Assembly: GCF_014205675.1 (NCBI RefSeq) | Contig: NZ_JACIIX010000006.1 | Span: 1 to 60,489 of the forward strand | Direction: 5' to 3' | DNA: 60,489 nucleotides | DNA from: Novispirillum itersonii | GTDB lineage: Bacteria; Pseudomonadota; Alphaproteobacteria; Rhodospirillales; Rhodospirillaceae | Shown here: positions 54,023 to 60,489 of the stretch, piece by piece | Layout: each line of letters starts with the position of its first letter | How positions within the stretch are numbered: position 1 is the first letter of the stretch | Position numbers and translations under genes: made by a program | The notes under the pieces: generated by a model | The model's input: the letters and a program-made list of their open reading frames with translations, nothing else | Told to the model about the DNA's origin: nothing | Database searches by the model: none

Positions 54023-54811
54023 TCAGAACAGCTCATCAAGCTGTTCGAAGAAGCGCCGCCGGTCCGGGGCATCGGGTCTGCCGAGCTGCCGGAGGAACGC
54101 CTGTTCAGCCTCCGCCGAAACCTCTTCGCGCAGATTACGGCACAGGAAGGCGATATCCAGCCAGCGGTCAGCCCGTCCGCCGCGCCCGAGGTCGATGAAG
54201 TGCAGGGTTTCCCGGCTGTCGATCAGGATGTTGCTGTCGCCAAGATCGCCATGGCTGAACACCGGATCTTCCCCCGAATCTTCTGCCGGGCGGGTGGCGT
54301 GCAGGTGCGCCCGCAGGTCCTCCGGTCCGGTCAGGCCGGGCCATGGGCTGAGGTCGATGTCTTCGGCGGCCAGACCCTGCGCCAGCAGATAGTCCAGTTC
54401 CGTCAGGCGGGGGAAGACCCCGGCGTCAAAGGGGCACTCCGCCACCGGCACCGCCTGCACCAGCCGCAGGGCTTCCAGAAACAGTCCCTCCACCGGTTTT
54501 CCGGCGTCAATACGGGTGAACAGCGGGTCTCCCGGCAGGGCACGGGTAATCATGAAGGCCCCGTGGTCGGTTTCAGCGGTGGCAACCACCTCCGGCACCG
54601 ACAGGCGGCCCGCCAGCCAGCGCAGCACGGCGGCTTCCCGGCTGACGCTGTACGTGGTCGGGGCAAACGCAGCGGGGGAGATTTTCAGGAAAAAGCGGTC
54701 ATTTCCCCGGGTGAATGCGTAAACGGCACAGGGAGACTCTCCGATATCATCCGCCTGAAGCGGAGCATGAGAGATAAAGTTTGATATTGTATCTGGGAGG
54801 ATCAGTTTCAT
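54023..54811 (-). CDS. APH(3')-like aminoglycoside phosphotransferase
   Basis: A 262-residue kinase-fold protein. The catalytic loop is VFSHGDLGDSNIL (catalytic Asp in HGDLGDSN), the Mg-binding motif is HFIDLGRGGRADRW, and the C terminus ends LDELF, as in APH(3') enzymes. An N-lobe segment FFLKISP has the ATP-contacting lysine. It would phosphorylate the 3'-hydroxyl of kanamycin-type aminoglycosides; a different natural substrate is possible in an environmental chromosome. The upstream DNA (54812-54919) is AT-rich. No integrase, IS or resistance-cassette sequence is near, so it looks chromosomal. Confidence 0.85.
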   Translation of the reverse strand: MKLILPDTISNFISHAPLQADDIGESPCAVYAFTRGNDRFFLKISPAAFAPTTYSVSREAAVLRWLAGRLSVPEVVATAETDHGAFMITRALPGDPLFTRIDAGKPVEGLFLEALRLVQAVPVAECPFDAGVFPRLTELDYLLAQGLAAEDIDLSPWPGLTGPEDLRAHLHATRPAEDSGEDPVFSHGDLGDSNILIDSRETLHFIDLGRGGRADRWLDIAFLCRNLREEVSAEAEQAFLRQLGRPDAPDRRRFFEQLDELF

Positions 54812-54919
54812 CTGAAGACCTCTGTAATGATATATCTGCTGTTACGTATATAGACTTTGAAGGAAGCCAAAAAAATCTTGGGGGTGATTTATTTGTTTTA
54901 TAGGAAATAATAGGTCCGA

Positions 54920-55468
54920 TTAGCCTGATTGTCCCTGTAACACGGCCAGTAAAGCAGCGGCCCCCTGATCCAGCGGGCCGGAATTGTCGATGCGGATCAG
55001 GCGCGGGTGCGTGACGGTGAAGGCGGCGGCGCGGGTCAGGCGGCGCTCAATCTCCGCCGCCGTCTCGCGGCCCCGGCCTTCCAGCCGTCCGCGCAGGATT
55101 TCCGGCTGTACGGTGATCAGCACCGGCACCAGATCGGGGAACCGGGCTGAGGCCTGATCCAGATAGCCGCGTGATCCGTTGACCACCACCGACAGCCCGG
55201 CGGCCAGCCAGTCCCGGACTTCGGTCCCGATGCCATAGCGCAGGCCGTTGCCATCCCAATGCAGGCAGAAGGCCCCGTGCGCCTGCCGGGTGGCGAATTC
55301 CGCCGGGGTCAGCGCCACGTGGTTCTCTCCTCCGGCCTCCAGCGGGCGGGTGATGTAGCGGTGGGCGAACACCAGCGGGGCCCCATCGGGCAGGGCGGCG
55401 CGGCAGTGGCCCAGCAGGCTGTCTTTTCCGGCCCCGGACGGGCCGATGACGTAAAACAGGGTCGGCAT
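54920..55468 (-). CDS. phnN: Ribose 1,5-bisphosphate phosphokinase PhnN
   Basis: A 182-residue P-loop kinase of the guanylate-kinase-like group. Walker A is GPSGAGKDSL; the lid segment is FAHRYITRPLEAGGENHVALTPAEF, a PhnN signature; and it ends near the usual length. PhnN makes phosphoribosyl diphosphate from ribose 1,5-bisphosphate in phosphonate breakdown. No other phn gene is in the window, so here it may serve nucleotide or NAD metabolism or a separate phn locus. ATG 55468 was chosen; a GTG immediately before it is also possible. Confidence 0.88.
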   Translation of the reverse strand: MPTLFYVIGPSGAGKDSLLGHCRAALPDGAPLVFAHRYITRPLEAGGENHVALTPAEFATRQAHGAFCLHWDGNGLRYGIGTEVRDWLAAGLSVVVNGSRGYLDQASARFPDLVPVLITVQPEILRGRLEGRGRETAAEIERRLTRAAAFTVTHPRLIRIDNSGPLDQGAAALLAVLQGQSG

Positions 55469-55724
55469 CACGGCCCCTTCTGTGTGCGGTGGTCGCTTCG
55501 GTGGGCCGGAGTGTGGTGGCGGGGGCCGGGGCTGTCCACCGCAGGGGCGTTAATTCCCTTTGCGATATTTTATTTACGTTAACGTCACGCTGCGTTACAA
55601 CAGTTCCAGAAGTATCAACGTCCGTGGTCCCATCCGTCAGGGCGGGAGAAAAAACCGCCACGGATCAAAGACATGGAAGAGGCCGCCGCCGCTGTTCCGG
55701 TGCGGCCAGACGGGAGGCAGCGCA

Positions 55725-56024
55725 ATGTCCATCGACGTGATTGAAGAGCGTATCCGTGATGTTCTGCCCAATATCGGGGCCCTGCGGGCGGTGGTGAAGT
55801 TCGACCTTAAAGGCGAAGGTATACTGCGAATCGACGCCACTCAGACCCCGGCGGTGATCAGCCGGGATGATGGCCCGGCGGACACCACCATCATCATCAC
55901 CTCGGCCAATCTGGAAAAGCTGATGGATGGCAAGATGGATGCGATGGTCGCCTTCGCGCTGGGCAAGATCAAGGTGGATGGATCGAAGGGGCTGGCCGCC
56001 AAGCTGACCGGCCTGCTGTCCTGA
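55725..56024 (+). CDS. SCP2 sterol-binding domain protein
   Basis: A 99-residue single-domain protein. The SCP2 fold is evident in AVVKFDLKGEGILRIDATQTPAVISRDDGPADTTIIITSANLEKLMDGKMDAMVAFALGKIKVDGSKGLAAKL: the FDL strand, the acidic loop and the GKIKVDG terminal strand. Such proteins bind lipids or acyl-CoA in a hydrophobic pocket. ATG 55725 follows GGGAGGC. It is followed by a clear terminator and is probably transcribed alone. Confidence 0.92.
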   Translation: MSIDVIEERIRDVLPNIGALRAVVKFDLKGEGILRIDATQTPAVISRDDGPADTTIIITSANLEKLMDGKMDAMVAFALGKIKVDGSKGLAAKLTGLLS

Positions 56025-56077
56025 CGTCGTCCGGCTGGCCCCGCTGGGGCCAGACACAAAGTTTGAATAATCCCAGA

Positions 56078-56114
56078 AAACCCGGTCCGCCTTTGCTGCG
56101 GGGCCGGGTTTTTT
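56078..56114 (+). terminator. Terminator of the SCP2 gene
   Basis: AACCCGGTCC and GGGCCGGGTT (one G-U pair) form the stem, followed by TTTT. The remaining ~200 bp to the LysR gene hold an AT-rich stretch and no gene. Confidence 0.88.
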
Positions 56115-56321
56115 GCAATTGCAGCAGATTAAATGTGCAGGTGCGGTAGAAATAAAATGATTGCGGGCTATTGTCCGCTCTCCGGCCTGTGTTAGATTCT
56201 GTACCGCTTGGGAATGGGCTCCTACTGACCAATATCGCCGGTTGATTAACGTTGATGGGCGTGAGGTTCTGTTCAAATGGGGATGAGAGATAGGTTTCCT
56301 ATCTCTGGGACAGGAGGAACC

Positions 56322-57248
56322 ATGAAACGTCGTTTACCGTCGTTGAATGCGTTGCGTGCTTTTGAAGCGGCTGCCCGGCACGGCAGCTTTGTTGATGCGG
56401 CTGAGGAACTGGCGGTGACCCCGGCAGCGGTCAGCCACCAGATTAAGGGGCTGGAAGAGGCCCTTGGCGTTGCCATGTTCGTCCGTCACCACCGGGCAGT
56501 GGAACTGACGGCGGCAGGGCGGCGGCTTCTTCCCGGCCTGAGTGATGCCTTTGACCGCATCGCCACGGCGGTGGACGGGGTGCGTCCGGCGCGGGAGGCT
56601 CCGGTGACGATCACCGTGCCCCCGGCCTTTGCCGCCAAATGGCTGGCCCCGCGTCTGGAAGGGTTTATGGCCCAGTATCCGGACATTCCGATCCGGGTGC
56701 AGGCCGAAGCGGCGGTGGTTGATCTGGAAGCCGCCGAAGTGGACCTTGGCGTGCGCACCATCACCTCGCCGGAGGCCGCGCCGGAAAACCGGGTGGAACG
56801 GCTGTTCGAAGACTGGGTGTTCCCGGTCTGCGGGCCGCTGCTACGCATGGTGCTGAAGGCCCCGGCCAACCTGAGCATGCAGACGGTGATCGTCGATGAA
56901 CTCAGCGAGATGCACGGCGGTTATGTCAGTTGGCCGCACTGGCTGGAAGCGGCCGGGGCGGCAACCCTGAAACCGGCCAAGGAACTGCGCTTCAGTCACA
57001 GCACGCTGGCACTGGATGCTGCCGCGCGGGGGCAGGGGGTGGCGCTGGCCCGGGGCAGTCTGGTGCTGAGCGAGATGCGGTCCGGGGCGCTGGTGCGACC
57101 GTTTGATACGGCGATTCCGGCAGGCAAGGCCTATCATCTGGTGCGCAGCCGCACCGCCCCGCTGCGGCCGAAGGCGCAACTGTTCTACGACTGGCTGATC
57201 CACGAGGCCGGGGCCTTCCGCGAGGAAAACCCGAAACTGGTGCGCTGA
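56322..57248 (+). CDS. LysR-family regulator, GcvA-like
   Basis: A 308-residue regulator beginning KRRLPSLNALRAFEAAARHGSFVDAAEELAVTPAAVSHQIKGLEEALGV, the pattern of GcvA/AmpR-type proteins, with a C-terminal effector domain (FDTAIPAGKAYHLVRSRTAPL near the end). GcvA-type regulators control glycine cleavage or beta-lactamase genes; neither is nearby. ATG 56322 follows AGGAGG; an in-frame ATG at 56277 lacks a good site. Monocistronic, with a hairpin after it. Confidence 0.9.
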   Translation: MKRRLPSLNALRAFEAAARHGSFVDAAEELAVTPAAVSHQIKGLEEALGVAMFVRHHRAVELTAAGRRLLPGLSDAFDRIATAVDGVRPAREAPVTITVPPAFAAKWLAPRLEGFMAQYPDIPIRVQAEAAVVDLEAAEVDLGVRTITSPEAAPENRVERLFEDWVFPVCGPLLRMVLKAPANLSMQTVIVDELSEMHGGYVSWPHWLEAAGAATLKPAKELRFSHSTLALDAAARGQGVALARGSLVLSEMRSGALVRPFDTAIPAGKAYHLVRSRTAPLRPKAQLFYDWLIHEAGAFREENPKLVR

Positions 57249-57267
57249 CCGTCGTCACAGGGATACA

Positions 57268-57305
57268 CAACAGGCCGGGGCTATACGCTCCGGCCTGTTG
57301 CGTTT
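57268..57305 (+). terminator. Probable terminator of the LysR gene
   Basis: CAACAGGCCGG (57268-57278) pairs perfectly with CCGGCCTGTTG (57290-57300). Only a short CGTTTG follows, so termination may be partial. Confidence 0.65.
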
Positions 57306-57391
57306 GCTGGAAAGGCTGTCAGGGCTGGATCTTGATGGGGTTGTGAGAACCGGTAAAATACCCGCCTGAAGAGGCGAGAGGATCCGCTGTC

Positions 57392-58969
57392 ATGGCCACC
57401 AGACCCCGTTCCCTCCGCCCCGGCGATGTTATCAGGCCCGGTGATGTTATCCGGGTTGACCGTTCATTTGCCTGCCGCCCGGTGGAGGCCGATCCGTTCA
57501 CAACCCTCTACTGCCCGGACGCCGGGCCGTCGCCGGGGCTGGGGCACATTGTGCAGGTCGGGGAGGACGGCATGGTGTTCAGCCTGTGGGGGCAGCTTTA
57601 CCGCACCCCGCTGCGGGCCGATGATCCTGCGATCCGGCGCTTGACCCGGCTTCAGGGTCTGCTCGCCCGGCAGCGGATCGGCGAGGCCATTCTGCGGCGG
57701 GAGGCTGCCGCCGCACAGGGGGGGATGCGGGATTGCTCACCGGCCCGGCAACCGCTGCTGCGGTGGTGGCTGCGGCTGACCCGTGGCCGCTTACCGGCGC
57801 TGGAAGCGTTGGGCGGGCGGATTCAGCCGCCCGGGCAACGGTGGCTGAAGGCCCGGATGGTTTACTGGCTCGGCCGCATCGGTGCCATGCCGGTACGGGG
57901 CGGATATCTGGATCACGGCGTGCTGGTGGACCGCATCGGGAAGCCGGTGCGGTTTGAATACAACCGACAACTGCGCCATCTGTGGCTGGACCGGATCATC
58001 CTGCATCGCAACGGGACTATTCACCTGACCGGTCTGGATCTGGGGCACGGTGAGCCGCGCACCTTCCGTCTGGACCGGCTGTGGAATGGCATGGAGATTC
58101 CGCCGCTTGGCCGGGTCTCCCCCGATGATCTGCACCTCCAGCTCAAGGCCCTGTGCAGTTCGCGGAAAAGCTGGATCTGGAGCTGGGACCGCCATCAGGA
58201 ACAGCATGGCGGCCCCTTGGCGCCACCGATTGGCCCGGTGGGCAAGGCCCTGTCATGGTTGGCAAAGCCGGTGGTTTTCCTGTGGGACTTTCCGCGCCAC
58301 ACCCGGAAAATCCGCGAACGGTTGCGGGCCGATTATCGGCGGGGCCGGTCGTGGCTGCGGCGGCACCTGCGGGACTGGAAGGCCGCCCGGCACCCGCTTC
58401 AGCGAGGATTGCGCCGATATCTGAGGGCTGGGGAGGATCCGGCATGTCTGCGCCGCCTCCGCCGGGCGATTGCCACACTGGAGGCTGGCGGGACCGAGCA
58501 GGTGACGTGTCTGCTGCCGATGTACAGCCTGCGCCGTCAGTCCCCGGCATGGCAGTCTTTCCTGCGGTTTTTGCTGGAACAGACGCTGGCGGAGGCGAAA
58601 ACCGCCACCGACGGCCATCCGCTGGCCGTTGAGATTCTGGCCGGATCTCTGGCGATCCCTCCGCCGGACGGTCAGGTCATTTCCCCGCAGCAAAGGCAGG
58701 CGGCAGAGGCGCTGTTGCAGCGGCTGAGGGCGATTGAGCCGGGGTGTCGCCGCATCTGGGTGCATGCCACCCGCCGCGCGATCGACGACGCCAGACTGCT
58801 GGTGGCGGAGAGTTATCTTCAGGCCGTTTACACCAGCCCCGGCGGGGAGGGGTTTTACCGGACCCAGTGCTATTTTGTTGCCCGCTGGGACAATCAGCGG
58901 TTCCGGATGGATGCCTCCTCAGCGGCGCGGCTGAGGATCATTCTGGAGTGGTGGACCGCAGGCCGGTAG
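57392..58969 (+). CDS. Unknown protein with a WYL-like segment
   Basis: A 525-residue protein without clear homology to me. Near the N terminus RPGDVI is duplicated (57416-57450 region). At ~185-245, GKPVRFEYNRQLRHLWLDRIILHRNGTIHLTGLDLGHGEPRTFRLDRL resembles the WYL ligand-binding domain used by many regulators of DNA-damage and phage-defence systems, ending with the typical RTFRLDRL. The middle (~300-380) is very rich in arginine and tryptophan (HLRDWKAARHPLQRGLRRYLRAG), and the C-terminal third looks globular. No helix-turn-helix is visible upstream, unlike usual WYL regulators. It is single-gene and convergent with dusA, 7 bp from its end. Confidence 0.7.
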   Translation: MATRPRSLRPGDVIRPGDVIRVDRSFACRPVEADPFTTLYCPDAGPSPGLGHIVQVGEDGMVFSLWGQLYRTPLRADDPAIRRLTRLQGLLARQRIGEAILRREAAAAQGGMRDCSPARQPLLRWWLRLTRGRLPALEALGGRIQPPGQRWLKARMVYWLGRIGAMPVRGGYLDHGVLVDRIGKPVRFEYNRQLRHLWLDRIILHRNGTIHLTGLDLGHGEPRTFRLDRLWNGMEIPPLGRVSPDDLHLQLKALCSSRKSWIWSWDRHQEQHGGPLAPPIGPVGKALSWLAKPVVFLWDFPRHTRKIRERLRADYRRGRSWLRRHLRDWKAARHPLQRGLRRYLRAGEDPACLRRLRRAIATLEAGGTEQVTCLLPMYSLRRQSPAWQSFLRFLLEQTLAEAKTATDGHPLAVEILAGSLAIPPPDGQVISPQQRQAAEALLQRLRAIEPGCRRIWVHATRRAIDDARLLVAESYLQAVYTSPGGEGFYRTQCYFVARWDNQRFRMDASSAARLRIILEWWTAGR

Positions 58970-58976
58970 GGCAGGC

Positions 58977-60164
58977 TTACGCCTGCGGCGCGCCTTTTTC
59001 TTCAGTGCCTTCCGGCACATCTTTCTCATAAGTGCCTTCCGGCATATCTTTGGGCTCAGTGCCTTCCGGCATATCCTTTGGCTCGGTGCCTTCCGGCATA
59101 TCCTTTGGCTCGGTGCCTTCCGGCACACCTTTCTCATAAGTGCCCTCAGGCACATGGGCCAGCGCCGCCAGCAGCACCCCGACATCCGCCCCCTTCTTCG
59201 GGGCGTTCTCGCTCAGGTGCCGCCGCCACGCCCGCGCCCCGGGCAGGCCCTGAAAGATGCCCAGAATATGCCGGGTCATGCTGTGCAGCGGCACGCCTTT
59301 GGCAAGCTGGGCCTCCACATACGGCACAAACAGCCGCACCGCGTCGTGGCGGCTGACCGGGGCGTGGCTGTCGCCGTAAATCCTCTGGTCGGCTTCCGCC
59401 AGCACATAGGGCGTTTCGTAGGCGGCACGGCCGATCATGCAGCCTTGCAGGTCGGTCAGATGCGGCAGGCATTCCGCCAGCGTCTTCAGGCCGCCGTTCA
59501 GCACAATGTCGAGGTGCGGATAATCCCGCTTCACCTGATGCACCACATCGTGGCGCAGCGGCGGGATCTCGCGGTTTTCCTTCGGCGACAGGCCCTTCAG
59601 CCACGCCTTGCGGGCGTGGATGGTGAACACCTGGCACCCGGCAGCCGAGACGGTATCAAGGAAGCGCCGCAGGTGGTCGTAGCTGTCCAGATCATCAATG
59701 CCCAGCCGGTGTTTGACCGTCACCGGCAGGCCGCAGGCATCCTGCATCGCCTTGACGCCGTCGCCGACCAGTTCCGGCTCCGCCATCAGGCAGGCCCCGA
59801 AGCGGCCGGAAGACACCCGGTCCGACGGGCAGCCGACATTCAGGTTGACCTCGGCATAGCCCCAGTCTTCGGCAATGCGGGCGCATTCGGCCAGTTGCGC
59901 CGGATCGGACCCGCCAAGCTGAAGGGCCAGCGGGTTTTCCCGGGCGTCATAGTCGAGAAACCGTGGCCGCTGCCCGAACAGGATCGCCCCGGTCACCACC
60001 ATCTCGGTGTACAGCAGGGTGCGGCGCGTCAGCCCACGGGCGAAAACGCGGTAATGACGGTCCGTCCAATCCAGCATCGGCGCGACAGACAGGCGGCGGT
60101 CGAGCGGGAACGGGGCGAGCGGAAACGGGGCGTCGGGGGCGGGCGTGGGGGCTGCGGTCATCAT
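58977..60164 (-). CDS. dusA: tRNA-dihydrouridine(20/20a) synthase DusA with a nonapeptide-repeat tail
   Basis: A 395-residue flavoenzyme that reduces uridine 20/20a in the tRNA D-loop. It has RRLSVAPMLDWTDRHYRVFAR, the catalytic cysteine in NVGCPSDRVSSGRFGACLMAEPEL, the FMN-binding INGG-type LNGGLKTL, and the C-terminal tRNA-binding region with RHILGIFQGLPGARAWRRHLSE. The catalytic part ends at ~335. The last 54 residues before APQA are six tandem nonapeptides. ATG 60164 follows AAGAGGA; an immediately following ATG is also possible. The tail is unlike standard DusA C termini. Confidence 0.92.
   Translation of the reverse strand: MMTAAPTPAPDAPFPLAPFPLDRRLSVAPMLDWTDRHYRVFARGLTRRTLLYTEMVVTGAILFGQRPRFLDYDARENPLALQLGGSDPAQLAECARIAEDWGYAEVNLNVGCPSDRVSSGRFGACLMAEPELVGDGVKAMQDACGLPVTVKHRLGIDDLDSYDHLRRFLDTVSAAGCQVFTIHARKAWLKGLSPKENREIPPLRHDVVHQVKRDYPHLDIVLNGGLKTLAECLPHLTDLQGCMIGRAAYETPYVLAEADQRIYGDSHAPVSRHDAVRLFVPYVEAQLAKGVPLHSMTRHILGIFQGLPGARAWRRHLSENAPKKGADVGVLLAALAHVPEGTYEKGVPEGTEPKDMPEGTEPKDMPEGTEPKDMPEGTYEKDVPEGTEEKGAPQA
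58992..59153 (-). repeat. Six 27-bp repeats encoding PEGT nonapeptides in dusA
   Basis: The tail reads VPEGTYEKG, VPEGTEPKD, MPEGTEPKD twice, MPEGTYEKD and VPEGTEEKG, then APQA. All six share PEGT at positions 2-5 and K at 8. The DNA repeats are nearly identical in the middle units, suggesting recent expansion by slippage. The tail is acidic and proline-rich, probably unstructured. Confidence 0.92.
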
Positions 60165-60260
60165 GGCATCCTCTTACCACTCCCCGCCGCGTCAGAAAAC
60201 AGGATCGTGGGGACCGGCGGGGTTCTGCTCCTCTTCCCTTCGGTCGGGGGGGTGAGCGTA

Positions 60261-60489
60261 TCACCCTGCCTGCTGTTCGGAGGTCATTTCTTGGATAAAT
60301 TCTCGAGCCAAGCCTACCACCTTTTGCAGGTCTGGCTCCGGGGCATCGCCGAAGCGGCGGATCACCTCGTCATAGACGGCGATCTCCGCCTTGCTGTCGC
60401 CACTCTGGCCGATTGTGATCGCCTTGTAGACCATTGCCTTGGCGAGCTGTTCACGTAGGGCTGGTTCCGTGGCATCGCCGAAGCGGAGC
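60261..60489 (-). CDS. 3' end of a TPR-like repeat protein
   Basis: The last ~75 residues of a minus-strand gene that continues beyond the window. They show about two helical repeats: RFGDATEPALREQLAKAMVYKAITIGQSGDSKAEIAVYDEVI and RRFGDAPEPDLQKVVGLAREFI, then EMTSEQQAG and a stop (60263-60261). The RFGDA-PEP block recurs at the start of each unit, a pattern known from large alphaproteobacterial proteins built of many TPR-like copies. Function unknown. The 97 bp between its stop and the dusA start hold no further gene. Confidence 0.78.
   Translation of the reverse strand, partial: LRFGDATEPALREQLAKAMVYKAITIGQSGDSKAEIAVYDEVIRRFGDAPEPDLQKVVGLAREFIQEMTSEQQAG

Noticed and set aside
58992-59153. 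CRISPR-like or intergenic tandem repeat
   Set aside because: The 27-bp units are in frame and encode the C terminus of DusA.
59154-60458. 434-codon plus-strand frame opposite dusA
   Set aside because: Antisense to dusA and to the TPR-like partial gene; residue composition is not protein-like.

Overview
The window is GC-rich chromosomal DNA from an alphaproteobacterium, most likely a Rhodospirillales-type organism. The evidence is gene content: a three-gene proton-translocating transhydrogenase (pntAA-pntAB-pntB), a zapA / 6S RNA / fau / YmdB-type phosphodiesterase block, a COQ9-family gene beside def and rpsU, and several membrane GGDEF/chemoreceptor proteins. I see no rRNA, tRNA, CRISPR array, transposase or phage gene. 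The genus cannot be fixed from the sequence alone.

Layout. 0.2-9.3 kb: an RpiR-type regulator faces an operon encoding a dipeptide/oligopeptide-type ABC importer, a serine hydrolase and an M20 amidohydrolase, which suggests import and hydrolysis of an amide-containing compound. 9.2-15.3 kb: methyltransferase, MocR-type regulator, glutamine amidotransferase, MOSC protein and a LysR/flavodoxin pair. Two intergenic regions around that pair each look like a terminator-ended small RNA with CU-rich, anti-Shine-Dalgarno-like stretches. 15.3-28 kb: signalling genes (diguanylate cyclase, acyltransferase-hydrolase fusion, heme-c-motif GGDEF-EAL protein, chemoreceptor, response regulator and hybrid kinase). 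28.4-34.4 kb: pnt operon, glutaredoxin and katG, a redox group. 34.4-35 kb: a dense intergenic repeat mosaic. 35-42 kb: thiE, a probable gene lacking a normal start codon, zapA, 6S RNA, fau, phosphodiesterase, hydrolase and an M24 peptidase. 42-54 kb: ridA/TetR with three operator palindromes, then dgdR and dgdA separated by a mesD-mesX-LysR cassette, LysE, a dehydratase, rpsU, def, coq9 and a second TetR locus. 54-60.5 kb: an APH(3')-like kinase, phnN, an SCP2-domain protein, a LysR regulator, an unknown protein with a WYL-like segment, dusA with a repeat tail, and the end of a repeat protein.

The most informative structure is at 43.4-49.1 kb. A dgdR-dgdA pair (2,2-dialkylglycine decarboxylase and its LysR regulator, normally divergent neighbours) is split by about 3.35 kb carrying mesD and mesX (folate-independent methionine synthase and its DUF1852 partner) plus a LysR gene. 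The cassette is bracketed by two diverged 115-bp copies of the dgdR start/promoter region, exactly 3,468 bp apart with no gaps. Other notable signals are the candidate anti-SD small RNAs, the repeat mosaic with a 27-bp palindrome element repeated at 43.3 kb, a DusA with six C-terminal nonapeptide repeats, an acyltransferase-hydrolase fusion whose hydrolase has Ala in place of the nucleophilic Ser, and operator palindromes with matching half-sites at both TetR loci. Identity, mismatch and distance values are hand counts.
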